From Acorus gramineus (Eukaryota > Streptophyta > Magnoliopsida > Acorales > Acoraceae), in NCBI GenBank assembly GCA_030737835.1, contig CM060849.1, positions 17,202,334 to 17,266,333 on the forward strand: 64,000 bases of DNA, written 5' to 3'. The translations under genes and the position numbers were made by a program. Positions 1 to 12,247 of the stretch are shown piece after piece. Within the stretch, counting starts at the first letter, position 1; every line of letters starts with the position of its first letter. The notes under the pieces are model-generated. The model ran no database searches. It worked only from the letters and a program-made list of their open reading frames with translations, and was not told the origin of the DNA.

Positions 1-3000
1 CATTAGCTCAGACAGAAGGATGAGTTTAACCTTTGTTTTGATGTCAATCACCTTCTTTACCTCTAGGAGCTTCTTGTTTGTTTGATCCGAGTGAATGACA
101 CGCTTGCCTGAAACGAGACATAGTTACCGATTACATTTGGATATTTGGTGCTACAGTGCAAGGTACATAAATGAAACTTCCAATATGTTGACTGTATGAT
201 CATGAGAAAAAATACATATCTGACTAAGCATGATAACTATAAACTTCTTCACACGTACCTAATCTTCTATTGACTTTATTATCAACAAATCCATCTTCAG
301 TCATTTTGTCAATGAACTTCCGAATAGTGGTCTGATTGGCTTCCCCTTTGAGCTTGCTCTGCAGCTTGGGTACGGAAACATACTCCATGGGAAGAGCATG
401 ATAAAGAGCCTGAATTATGTCTAAACATTCAGAAAATGTATCAAAAGATAACTCAATGTTACTCATTGAAACATGCTCCTCACCTTCATATACATGTAAT
501 CCTCATTGGAATGGTTATGAGATTTCTCCACGTGCTGTGTATCTGGCACATCAACCTCTTCCTTCACAACACCAACGTAAGGAAAAGATTCCTGCAATGT
601 CTCTTTGTCATGAAAATTCACACTAAAGAATCCAAGTGAATGACTGTATATAACTTACCTTTCCCTTGTTTATGGTGTAGATATCCCTCCCAAATTTCAG
701 TAGAAGGCCTTCTTTCAACAGTTTATCTATGATTTCTGAAACAGTCACATCAAAGAAGAATATGTCAGAATAATAGAGATTTAGGTGTGTTTTTCCATGC
801 CTAATTCATGATACTGATTTGTGGCACAATGGTTCTCTCTCTCCCAGTACCTTCAGTAAGGGCCTGCAAAAACCAACCCCAAAACATATAAAAAGTTAGG
901 AATGACAATAAACTCAGTTGGGATGTGCGCATAAAAACTAATGGGAAATTAAACTGCATGTGGTTGAAATTTTTCTCAAGACTTGGCCCAAAAAAAAAAG
1001 GCATATTTACCATTGATATTTCTGGGAAATTAGAAAGAATATCGGTTAGCTCAACAGTTTTCATGTGCCAGGAACAAATCCATTCTCTCACACGAGCACA
1101 TTTTTCTTGTTCTTGATCTGCATCTTGAGTATCATCTGCAAACAAGTTGAATGTCCATCCATGAATTTACAAGGACAGAAGATGGAAAGATTAAATTAAA
1201 GTTAGAGTTGAGGCTTAATTTTCAAAAAGACACTCCTACATATTTAAGACTTCAAATGGGATACACAAATTACACTGACCTTCAGACATTGTGCCATTGT
1301 TTTCAGCTGGAGGTTGTTTCACTGTAGATGTGTTCGCGCGACACTTATACTCCAGAGAAAAAACAGAGAATGAAAATAAAAACTAGAACTGTAAAAGAAC
1401 TTCATAAAGTACCTTTGGGTGCCATGATATATTGCTCTTCCTGTGAATGCTGGATCAGAGAAGTTTATGAAATTTTGATTAATAAGAAAAACAGGATGAA
1501 TGAGATCTCTCTCTCTCTTATACATACAAATGTCACAACATCATTATACCGAAAATGAACATTATTTTCAGTTTCAAATAAATGAAGGATAACTTTTTTA
1601 TCCATGGTGAACACGAGTCCCAGAACTCAAGGCTGTGTTCTATCATTTAGTTTCATATATCAAAGTCACTCTTCCCATTAATGTCATTTTACTTTGAAGT
1701 AATTCAAAAATGTATGAAGAGAATAATTCCATGTTCAATCTGTTTTGTGATTGAAATGTGTATATACCTCACTGTCAGAAGAGGAAGAACCATCTTGCTG
1801 TAATGAATCAGCTCCCAAACTCACTTCTTCATCCTCCTGGAGATCTTCATTTTCATCCTCACAGGGATCAAGAATACTCTTAACCTGAAGTGACATCCAA
1901 TTAAACACAAATTTAAAGATGACCTAAATTTTTATAGAAGCTGCTAAAACTTCTCCTGTTTTCCCCTCACCTTGAGAGCCAATATCATATGCTTGCTGTT
2001 GACATTCCCAACCTCCATTTTAAGAGGATTTTTCATCCAGATGTTACTGGCTTCATTGTCAGCACAGCATCTAAAAAATGGCGGTTCATAATTGGAAGGC
2101 TGCATCAAAGCCAATTGGTTATTTTGTTGCATACTTGCATAGGCTAAATGAAAATATATAATGCTCAAATAATAATAAACAATCAAATGAATTTATGATT
2201 TTGGGGGCAATCTAAACCATGAAAAATACTGCATCCAACAACAGAACATAGCTGATCCACTATAAGACAAAGGCAAAGTTTAGCCAAGAAGAATGGGGTA
2301 AAAAAATCATAACATTTACCTATATAGCTATCATGGTACACCATAAATTACAGATTTCCTAAAGAGAGATCCAAATCAAAGATGCATGAAATCATGTGAA
2401 AATTCTGGCAGATATCATAGGTTCTAACATACATTATTGCCCATTACTGGACAATAAATAGTAAATAAAACAAAAAATGCAGCAAATTAGGCGCAGATAC
2501 AATATGTCAAAGAATATCAACTCTCACGGAAAGAAATTCAGATGATTGAAATTGGCAATCACAGCTTAATTCACAAGGAAACCAAATCAATTACATCCAC
2601 ATTGCGTTGGTGCCAGAAGCTGACACGGTGCTTCACGGAAACAGCAATAACAAAGGAACACTATTCATTATCGACAAGATTAAACTTCATACATCTTCCC
2701 CACAGACAACACTACAAATAAACCAAAGAACAGCTCAAAACCTACCGTAACGTCATCATAATACAGGAGCTTCATCAAGATAGTGCGCTGAACAACACAT
2801 TAAACGATCCATTAGTACGTCCACTAATCACTACAACCGTACAACCTTGGACTTCTAAAACAATTATAAATACCTCTTCAGGCATGCGATCAAGCGTCCT
2901 CATCAGCTGAACAAGCGTCCGAACCATTTTGCAAGCAGAGCTCCTGCACATGACATAAAAAATTAAAAAAAAATATGTTCTAAATATTTATTGGGAAATT

Positions 3001-4980
3001 AGCATTTTTAGTCCCGGAAAAATAAATATTTACAAAAATAGCCCCCCCACCTGAATATTTGCAAAAACTAGCCCCGATGGCATTTTACACTGGAGACGGA
3101 TTATATATAATCCGTCTCCAGTGTTGCAATTCTAAAAAAAAAACTAAGGCAATCCTAAAAAAAACAACTGGAGAGTCTCCAGTGTAAATCCATACCATTT
3201 ACACTGGAGACGGATTATATATAATCCGTCTCCATTGTAAATGGCCACTTACGGATTTTACACTGGAGACGGATTATATATAATCCGTCTCCAGTGTTGC
3301 AATCCTAAAAAAAACTAAGGCAATCATAAAAAAAACAACTGGAGACGGGTTATATATAACCCGTCTCCAGTGTAAATCCATACCATTTACACTGGAGACG
3401 GATTATATATAATCCGTCTCCATTGTAAATGGCCACTTACGGATTTTACACTGGAGACGGATTATATATAATCCGTCTCCAGTGTAAAATACCTGCGGGG
3501 CTAGTTTTTGCAAATATTCGGGTGGGGGGGCTATTTTTGCAAATTTTTAATTTTTGGGGGTTAAAAGTGCTAATTACCCATATTTATTTATAGCATCTGC
3601 AATACTGTCAATCACGAAGAATCAATGAAAACGAACCTCATATGATTCGGAGTCACTTCTGTTGGGGTGGACTTGAAAGTCGCCCCATGTTTCTTGTGCC
3701 CGACTCGGCTCACGTTCATCGACACCTCCTCACCTTCAGAGTTCGAGTACGTGAAAGAAACTGCACCGCATATTTACAGAATTAAATAAGAGTGCGCACT
3801 AGAAGACAAGGATAGGTGATGTCACTCAAGGACAACTAAAACAACTTATTCGCATATGCCGGTTAACAAAACTAGCGATGCCATAACGATACAACACTAA
3901 CGATTTCGATGTTGTCCGTTGTGACGTGGCAGATCCACGTCAGAAAGGAGGGATGGATTGGACGGACGTGATTACTTACATGAGTACTCCTCGATCATCG
4001 GACCGTCCACTGCTTCGCAGACGCAGAACAAGAGCGTTCGGAGGTACTTCTTCTGCAGCGCATCGTAGACGCCTAGAATTTTTTTTTTTCCCAAAAATAA
4101 AAAAAGAAAAAAAATGTAAATCAATAAATAAAAAGAGGTCCAGCAATCCTGACTGATCGATCGGTCGATCTTACCTTTCTCCATCCAATCGATGAGCCTC
4201 CGGGACTCGGGATCCATAGGCATCAGCTTCTTGATCTTCATTTCTGGCATTAAAAAAATACAAAATCGAAAAACATATGTAAAAAATATCTTCGAATTAT
4301 AGCGATTTCGAACGAATTGCGAGAAGAAAGGGAGGAAGAGAGATCGACCTAGGGCGGGAACAGATTTGTCGTTAAAATACTTCTCGGGGAAGAGTCCTCT
4401 GATGTAGCTTATATTGAAGATGGCGATGCGAAGAAGATTTCGCGTCTGTTCATTTGCAGAAATGAAAAAAAAAAAACAGAGAGTGAATTGAAGGACTGTT
4501 TTATCCGAGATCGAACAGATTCAGATCTGATGAGATCACAAAAAAATCGGTGAAATAGAGGTTGATCTGCAAAACTTCATGGCGAAGTCGTTCTCAAAAC
4601 AGTCTTACTTGAAATGTAAGAAAAATAGATGATTCAACTATGTTTCAGAGCTTTCAAATCTGACGAAGAAAGGGAAAAACTACTGAAATCGGATATTTCG
4701 AACCATCATTTTAAGAGATTCAAAGATCAGAAGCGCAAACACGCGATCATTTTAAGAGGTTCGGGTTTAAGCGAAAAACTACCAAACGAACAGAGGAGGA
4801 GTCTTTGAAAAGCTTTCAAAGCCTTAAAATCGCACGATCGGTGAAAAGAATTTATAAACTAAATTAAACAAAAATAGAGAGTACCAGAAGAAGAGAGTCC
4901 TGTTCAGTGATCTCCGCTTCTCTCACTCTCTGTGCGACCACCTGCAAAAGTGAGAAGAGCTTTCAGAGCACAAACACACA

Positions 4981-5032
<52 letters not shown>

Positions 5033-5050
5033 GATTTCTCTTCTCACCAT
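1..5050 (-). CDS. ASY1: ASY1 meiotic chromosome-axis HORMA-domain protein (3' end outside window)
   Basis: This is the plant homolog of yeast Hop1, a nuclear protein of the meiotic chromosome axis needed for synapsis and inter-homolog recombination. Coding exons on the minus strand: 5048-5050 (ATG only), 4885-4941, 4349-4445, 4175-4243, 3980-4072, 3637-3760, 2874-2943, 2746-2787, 1971-2099, 1768-1884, 1413-1440, 1280-1321, 1011-1135, 851-863, 659-735, 484-591, 259-409, and from 107 past position 1. Phases agree at every junction. The HORMA domain comes first, with visible stretches [24 protein letters not shown] and [15 protein letters not shown]. An acidic linker follows ([12 protein letters not shown]), then the winged-helix/SWIRM-like part ([28 protein letters not shown]). 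The family identification is based on these ordered motifs. Odd points: the start codon forms a coding exon by itself, there is a 13-nt microexon, and a foldback-rich element lies in the intron 2944-3636. The donor of the last exon inside the window is not resolved. Confidence 0.96.
2992..3580. mobile_element. 589-bp inverted-repeat element carrying arrayed palindromes, in an ASY1 intron
   Basis: The ends are imperfect inverted repeats: the left begins TGGGAAATTAGCA, and the right reversed begins TGGGTAATTAGCA. The similarity continues inward through a 'TTTTTGCAAATATTC' stretch on both sides. The direct repeat TATTTAT flanks the element at 2985-2991 and 3581-3587, consistent with a 7-bp target duplication. 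Inside are six near-perfect palindromes with arms CTGGAGACGGATTATA (centres near 3105, 3219, 3278, 3355, 3410 and 3467), plus a collapsed seventh at about 3169-3188 that has lost its centre. The block from about 3188 repeats once with a period near 187 bp. No coding capacity is seen. The superfamily is not identified. Confidence 0.85.
4973..5029. repeat. (CA)n-(GA)n compound microsatellite
   Basis: A run of CA dinucleotides passes directly into a run of GA dinucleotides inside the first ASY1 intron, just after the start-codon exon. On the transcribed strand this is a TC/TG tract close to the acceptor of exon 2, so it lengthens the pyrimidine-rich stretch. Confidence 0.95.
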
Positions 5051-5731
5051 TTTTGCTGAGACGTTTTTGAATTTTGAAAACTGAAACGAAGAAATGAAGT
5101 GGGAGTGGCGGGGGAAGGCGGGGTGGTATTTATAGAGGCGTGAAAAACGGAAAGTTAACCGCGGTTGCAAACAAACGTGGCGCGCGCGCTCGAGTTAACC
5201 TGGGTAGAGTTTATTTAACCTCGGTTTTCGAGATGTTAATCGGAACCGTCGAAAAAAGAAGAATGATCTAATTGACGGTTGAGGATCATGGTTTTGTTAT
5301 GAGTCAAATTTGAGATTACGATGGAATTCAAATATGAAATCTGAACCGTTCAGTCATCGACTTGGAGAGATGGACGGCTGATGGATGAGACGCGCAAATA
5401 AGATATTTTTTGGGGTTCAGTAATTCCTCCCGTCAGTCCCTAACGAGGATTTGAAATTATTTAAAATTATCATAAAAGAATATACATTCAATTCATCTTT
5501 ATACATGTATTCCATTTCTTTACAGATATATATTTCTAAAAACAACTACAGAACTGCTAACATTATTCAAATTTTATGTTAGCAGACATGATTTTCTATG
5601 TGAAACAATATGAATAAGTTATAAAGATGTTACATAGTGCCCTTACATTCAATCTATATGTTCTTTTTATATATAAATGCATACATATATAATTAATTAG
5701 AAAATATATTATTATTATTTTATAAAGATAC
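5051..5731. other. Region upstream of ASY1
   Basis: Holds the ASY1 5' leader and promoter (TATA at 5127-5135), then AT-rich sequence up to the LINE fragment. No gene is seen in it. Confidence 0.6.
5127..5135 (-). promoter_or_regulatory. Probable TATA box of ASY1
   Basis: On the minus strand this reads CTATAAATA and lies about 77 bases upstream of the ASY1 start codon, a normal distance for a plant core promoter with a short 5' leader. The role is inferred from motif and position only. Confidence 0.55.
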
Positions 5732-5742
5732 ACATGTTACTT

Positions 5743-6505
5743 GGTCACGCAGCGGGATACTGGGACTTGGCTTGAGGTTGGGACGACATCTTGGAGAGGC
5801 TTCCCTACACACAGGGATCTCTTACACGAGCTCAATGAGGTGGTGGAGGCTGGGTGTAGGGTTATGGTGGTCTGGAGGCCTCAGCCTCAGCCTCAGCCTC
5901 GACATTCTTTTACCGTGTGCGCTCGCTATGATTGGTGGAGAAGAGAACATGTTCAGATTGAGCAAACGGCATCTATGTTTTTGGAGATATGGAACCCAAA
6001 AATTCCCCTTAAAGTTAGTGCATTCACTTGGCTTACGGATCAAGAGAAAATCCTTACAAAAGCTTATGGCATGAAGTGGACGCCACTTGCCAATAAGTCA
6101 TGCCCTTTTTATCAGGCGGATGAGGAGACTGTAACCCATCTAATGATCCACTGCCCTCTGGCGTGACAGATTTGGAGGTGCTTGAAGAAGGTGACGGGCC
6201 TCAACGACGGGTTCTCATTGTGGGAGGCGGGGCGACACCTAAAGCGAAGAGGGTATACAATCTTATGTCCCAACTGTTATGTGGCCATTTGGAACACCCG
6301 TGATTATGCTACTTTCAGAGGGTCTAGAGCTTACTTTGAAAACATTTGAGACCTTGTCATTAATTTTATAAAAACTTGAAGTCTTGTTTGTGCTGGAGCC
6401 ATTACAATAATGTACACTTGGGGTAAAATCGTGGTAGGCCAATTGAGTGCCTTCTTTGTAACCTTGACTAATAGATTCTTCTTCTACTAACAAATTTTAT
6501 TTTAG
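5743..6505 (+). mobile_element. LINE fragment: 3' end with zf-RVT region
   Basis: The open frame 5741-6166 encodes the zinc-binding reverse-transcriptase tail found at the C-terminus of plant non-LTR retrotransposons (MFLEIWNPKIPLKVSAFTW, then CPFYQADEETVTHLMIHCPL). Similar sequence continues past the stop. The reverse-transcriptase core is absent, so this is a strongly 5'-truncated, dead copy. ACATGTTACTT at 5732-5742 and ACATGTTTTACTT at 6506-6518 look like a target duplication with a 2-bp indel. A short (CAGCCT)n run lies at about 5880-5899. Confidence 0.8.
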
Positions 6506-6518
6506 ACATGTTTTACTT

Positions 6519-7058
6519 AATTAATATAATTATGACACATGACTACCATTCTACCAAAAAAAAAAAAAACACACACATAATTAAAATTAAAACACATGGA
6601 TGCTACATGTCAGTCTATCCCTCACATTATCTTTGTGGTACACAACCACTCAACCAGCCTTATATATATGAGTTTTAAATCAGACCAATACATCACTTGC
6701 ATTTCCTGACTCAAAAACAGACTATGTAGGAAGATAACAATTATCATCAATGCCAAAAATATATTTATTCCTTCACAAGTTCAACTGAAAAATACATAAG
6801 TCTAATCTTACTCTTTTAATTGTTTCCCATCAATAAAATTACAAATGACTGATTTCGACTTAAAACCTTTTGGTGTTTAGGAACACATTATAATGTGATG
6901 AAATAAGAATAATATCCCACACGTGCGATAGTGTAAAAAAAAGGTAGGAATTCTCTTGCAATTTAAACTAGTATCTTCTGAGAAACAACCATCACATAAT
7001 GATTACAATAGTGAGAATATCATCAGATGCTAGGCTGGTCAATCTTCAATGGGCATTC
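6519..7058. other. Spacer between LINE fragment and VHA-e 3' end
   Basis: AT-rich, with an A-run followed by CA repeats near 6557-6576. It probably contains the VHA-e 3' untranslated region on the minus strand. No further gene is seen. Confidence 0.5.
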
Positions 7059-10000
7059 TCACTCTTCATTGAGGATAGGAACGATTAGCGGCTTCATCTG
7101 CGCAAGATACACAATCGCCCACCTGATCAAAGCAAATTGAAAATAAGCAAACCTTAGTTTTTTCTTATTTTTGAAATGAATTTTGAGCAGAAATAACTGA
7201 AGAGATACTGATATTCACAATTTGAATTAATAGATCCTAGAAATAACTGAAGAGATATTGAGAAAATGCAGTTGAACAAGAGTAGGATTCAGTTAGGAAC
7301 ACAACTATGATCCTCACATAATACAAATGGAATCTATGCAATCTACATATAAGGAGTCTGGCTGATAGACACATCAAGCAGCTCTATTCCCTGATTCATC
7401 AAACATAAAATCTTATCTAGTGATCTTCCATTTATATTGAAAATATTGAAAATATACCAAGTAGAATATTTTAAGTATTTCACATGTCAACAATTCTTTG
7501 ACAGTTAACAGGACGACTACTTTATAAGCAACTTCTCCACGTCAAGAATCAATCAAATTACAAATCAATATGTGCTGAAAAATCAGTGCAAAGTATTAGA
7601 GAACTCACATCATCCAACAACAAACAGTTGCAGTAATAATCAGCGTCAAGTGAAACCTGCATACAAAAAATAAATCATTCATAAATCATATAAATCAAAA
7701 ATGAATTTAGCTCCAAGGAACTCCAAGGTAAGGCAAGTTGAACTAAACAAATCCAATATAAAATAAAATTTGATCAATGATAGCACAATCCTGTGGATTG
7801 CTCTTCACCCGTGTTCTTGTCACCATTATAAACAAGCATTTGACATGAACAAGCATGGCTGACAAAAGTGAAGTGGAAGTTTCCAACACTATATACTTTA
7901 TAATGAACAGCACATGCAGGCAATGAATTTGCACTTTTTGTTTTGTTGTATCTAAAAAAATCCAGGAATATTGGCATTATTAGGCTGCTAATGTAGCAAC
8001 ATAAAACAAATAAAAATTTTCACATGGAAGAACGGATGTAGAATATCTTGACGAAATATACACACTGCTGTTGATCACTACCATTGATGGACATTGGTTA
8101 GAGATAAATTCATATAATGAAAGTTTCATTTAGAAAAAATATACGGTGTCTCAATGATCAGACACCAGGTAGGGTGATTTTGACTGTCCATGCTAATTTC
8201 ATTTTAGCTTTAAGGAAAATCCTACTGCCTATTTGAAAATAATCCCCATCATATATGGTCCATGGATGGTGGACGGTACCCTCACTTTATATTATATTAT
8301 ATTATATTAACTGGTACAGCCAATAAGAAGGAAACAAAGGAAAAACACAGATCAGGCCATCACCAATTTTGCTGCATTTTTTTTTTCTTCTGTTGTTGTT
8401 GTTGAGAGAGAGAGGATCAGAGCAATCTATTAGAAAGATGCCCATGTACAAGAAGGAGATGAGGGTTCTCCGAAAACAAGAAAAACAAAGGAAAACTAAA
8501 TCCAATTCCTGACAAATTAAAGCCCCCACAATAGAGAAACCCTTTTCCTTCAATGCTCGCCCAGCCAGGTGGATGTTACTATATCAATCACAATCACCAG
8601 AACCAGAATGCAAAAGGATCCCAACCAATTTTGTTTTTTGATAAATGGAAGACGCACTACCGTAATCCAAATCATACTTTTTAAATGCCAGAAATTTAAA
8701 TCCCAACCCAGATCCACCTAAGCTTATTGAACAAGACCTTAAAACACTCAAAGATTCAATAAGATAAAAAAGAATGTAAGTAAAAGGCATAGAATGGGTC
8801 AACTATTACAAAGAATAGTGTATGCCTTTATTGTGTGATAGCAAGAATGCTGTAAGTTATAAATATTTCAGCAGTGCTAAATTCCATTTTTTCTTGAAAT
8901 AGTGGAGGTTTTTTATGAAAGGTTGGACCGTTGGAGGCACTGCCACTATACCAACAGCTACATTTCTCAACCCAATACCATCTCAAAACAACTAAGGGGC
9001 CTCCTTTCCAAAGATTGCCATGGTTTCACCATCAAAAGTAGATTTACAAATTCAGGCTCCACAGCCTCTGCAAAGGAATTCCATTAACAGGCAACCAAAT
9101 TATTAAAAGCTTCAAAACAATCCACACACTTTACGATTCAAAAAGTTTACTTCCCTGACCTTCCATCTTACAAGTAAAAGGATATATCTAGATGCCAATA
9201 TGGAAAGGCCTCTTGATGATGACCAACATATATATTTCCCTTCATCATGAGCCAAAGCACTGCCAATTCTTCTAGTTGTCACTTCAAAACAAACTCAAAT
9301 GCATGATCAATTTGGATGCATAAATAAGACTATCCTCCCCGAACAAATCAATCCATATCCAAGCTTTCCTCTTTTATGAATGGGTGGAGGCACAACCATA
9401 GAATATTAGCTAAATTTTCTAGGTTGAGTAATCTTCAAACCCAATACCATAAAAAAAACACAAGTAAGAAAATAAAAGAGCTTGTAATGCAATGACCACA
9501 CAAGGGATTGTGATGTCATCATTGTATTGCAAGTAGGAAGTAGAGAGAGCACACACCAACACCAAGACCTACATCAGGAATCAGTCCCACCTCATCCACC
9601 CAACAAATCAATTTCATTCAAGATTTTCAAATGGGGCTCCCTTGCCAAAGATTCCCATAGTTTCACCTTCAAAAATCAAATGTAGATTTACAAATTCAGG
9701 CTTCATAGGCATCCCACCTTCACAAAGTAATTCCATAAATAGGCAATCAAATCATTGAAATCTTCAAAGCAAGCCACACATTTTCAGATTTCGAAAGATT
9801 TACTTCCCTGATCTTCCATCTTACAACTAATATGGAAAATCATCTTAACCACGACTAACAGAAATAATCCCCTTCATCATCAACCAAAGCACAGTCAATT
9901 CTTCTGTTTTTCAGTTCCTAACACTTCAAAAACAAACTCAAATGCATCCGAAGTTTAGATGCATGGATAAGCATATCCTCCCCGCAAAAATCAATCCAGA

Positions 10001-10270
10001 TCCAAACTCCCATTTTTCCGATCCCAAACATACACGCCCAAACAGCCCACATGTTCGCCTAGATCCGCAAATTTCAAAGATTTGATTGAATTCTGCATGT
10101 AATTTCTGACCAATCGAACTACCGAACAAAATACGAAGGAAACAAAAGGAAAACTGAGAAACTGAGTTTTACAGGTTCGTGGAAGGGCCTCGGTTGAAGC
10201 AGAGGCGCGCGGAGAGAGAGGCGACGACGCCGATCAGGATGAATATCAGTGTCGTCACCCAGAAACCCAT
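7059..10270 (-). CDS. VHA-e: V-type proton ATPase subunit e
   Basis: This is the small membrane subunit of the V0 sector of the vacuolar/endosomal proton pump, a 69-residue protein with two membrane-spanning stretches. Minus-strand exons are 10173-10270, 7609-7656 and 7059-7122, which together give 210 nt. The product starts [20 protein letters not shown] (first hydrophobic segment). It continues [12 protein letters not shown], then [20 protein letters not shown] (second segment), and ends [12 protein letters not shown]. Length and sequence match plant VHA-e from memory, which is about 70 residues. Intron 1 is about 2.5 kb and carries a tandem duplication. The start is the only ATG before the first hydrophobic segment. 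A possible TATA box (CTATAAACC on the minus strand) lies near 10489-10498. Confidence 0.95.
8962..10020. repeat. Diverged tandem duplication inside VHA-e intron 1
   Basis: About 390 bp at 8980-9370 match 9625-10020 in the same orientation. Both share stretches such as GTAGATTTACAAATTCAGGC, TTTACTTCCCTGA, CTTCCATCTTACAA and ACTCAAATGCAT in the same order. A shared 'CCCAATACCAT' also occurs at about 8971 and 9440. The second unit carries an extra segment of about 190 bp, and the copies differ by many small changes, so the duplication is not recent. Confidence 0.85.
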
Positions 10271-11341
10271 CTCGAACTCGACCTTCCGAATCAACAACGA
10301 CAACAACCGAAATCGAAAGATCTGGTTGTTCTTTTTTTTTGGATTTCTAGGTTTCTGATCGAAAGATCTCTCAACGAAAGCGATCCAAAGGTTTTTAATC
10401 GTTCGTTGGGAAGACTATTTGAGACCCGTCAAATTAAAATCGGACGGACATAACTCACTCGACCTCTTTTTAACCATTCGGATCCGGGTTTATAGGGGCC
10501 GGAGGCCCAGTTCCGCCTAACTCGAGCTCTGGCGAGTTCAAATCCAATAGGAAAATATCACAGTTTTTTTTACTTTCTAAATCGCAGACAACATGTATTT
10601 ATATTTTTTTTTAAAATCATATACTTTATGTAATATATTTATAAAAAATAAAATAAATATTTTCATGAATATAATGATGCATTGTTATAGTAAATGGAGG
10701 GGGGCTAACAAGATATATGATATTGTATTTGAGACAGTAAAAAAGACTGAGCATAGCAATACTTTTCTTGTAATCTCTTTTGTAATCATATTAAAAGCGA
10801 TGCTACACGTAACCCCCAATACATCCTCGCATGTAGTCCCATAATAGTTGTCCAATTAGATATATAGCTCGTTGAACATTTTTTTACCATTTTTCAAAAG
10901 AGGTTCACACAATATATTAGAGTTTAAGATTTGTTGTTTTATAAAAATATATATTCACATTAGATTAAATTTACTATTATGAAAAGATATACATAAGTGT
11001 GGATTGCAAATGGAACTGTGAACAAAGTTGTGTCTAATATTCTCATATCTTTTCATTCATAAATTTTAAGATGTATAATTTTTTAATGAAATACATACCT
11101 TCAAAAAAAATATAATATATATCCAAACGCATCGAATATATGTATTTTTTGCATTTTTCTAGCCTAATATATATAACGAAAAAGTGATGACTGCAAAAGA
11201 GAATATATGAATGACCGTGTGCATCAATATCATATATAAAGAGTTTATGTGTTGTTATACACAGTCTCATTTACAATCCTGCATGCAGTCACGTATTCTT
11301 CAATAGTTGTCTAACCAGATATGCATTTTGTTAGATGAGGC
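10271..11341. other. VHA-e upstream region and AT-rich spacer
   Basis: GC-richer sequence up to about 10550 is the probable VHA-e leader and promoter. The rest is AT-rich, with no supported gene and only short chance reading frames. Confidence 0.5.
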
Positions 11342-12022
11342 TAAGGATGGCCATGAGCTGGGCCCGGGCCGGGCCTTCACTTGGCTTGAGGGGCTTCAAG
11401 GCTGGCCAGCTAGGCCTAAAGTCCAAAATCAAGCCTGCCCCAAATAGGCCAAGTTTGGGCCGGGCTGTGTGACTGAACCATTTTTTTTAGATTAAATTAA
11501 AACATATAACAAAATAAATGGAAAAGTTGAATCAACTTGAATTAGAAAAAAATTATATAATAAACTATTTGAATTGAATATTGATTATACTTTACAATAA
11601 TTACACGTTATAATTTACAAGTTTACAATTGTTTGAGCATTAATTGAATAACTATTATAAATTCATAATAGAAATATTTGAATAGAACATTACAATGAAT
11701 ATTAGTTTATGGTTGATGACTATATCACAATAAAATAAATACAACATTATAATTTAATTTTCTATTTCAAATTTAATGTTTGAATTGAAATTTATTAGGA
11801 ATCTCTTAGTATAGTTATTGATGGAACCCACCAAATTTGTCATACATTAACAATAATAAATAAAAACAACTGTTGGAGACTTGGGATTTAAAAAAAAAAA
11901 CCCTTCCTATGGGCTAGCTTTACCGAGCAGAGCCCTGGGCCGGGCTTGAGGTTTTCCTTAAAGCCCAGGCTTGGGCCTATGGTGGTCCGTGCGCGACCTC
12001 ACAGGGCATTTGGCCATCCCTA
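11342..12022. mobile_element. hAT-like non-autonomous element with GC-rich ends
   Basis: The left end reads TAAGGATGGCCATGAGC and the reversed right end reads TAGGGATGGCCAAATGC, forming terminal inverted repeats. Runs of GGGCCGGGCC type lie just inside both ends (to about 11475 and from about 11925), and the core is very AT-rich. Flanking sequences share ATGAG in matching position, consistent with a decayed 8-bp target site. No transposase is encoded. Assignment to hAT rests on the end motif and layout. Confidence 0.65.
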
Positions 12023-12247
12023 TATGAGATACATACATCGATTAAATTTTTTTTTCTTTCTATAATAGGTTATACGATTTGTTTGAGTATATACATTATA
12101 TATTTTATAAAAATTAGATGATGCGTTTATATTTTGTTAATTAATAATTAATATATTTAATGTGTATATATTTATAATGTAAATCTTTATCTTTTTATAT
12201 CCGTCAACTTTTGACTCATGTTTACTCAATAATAATAATATTCGTTT

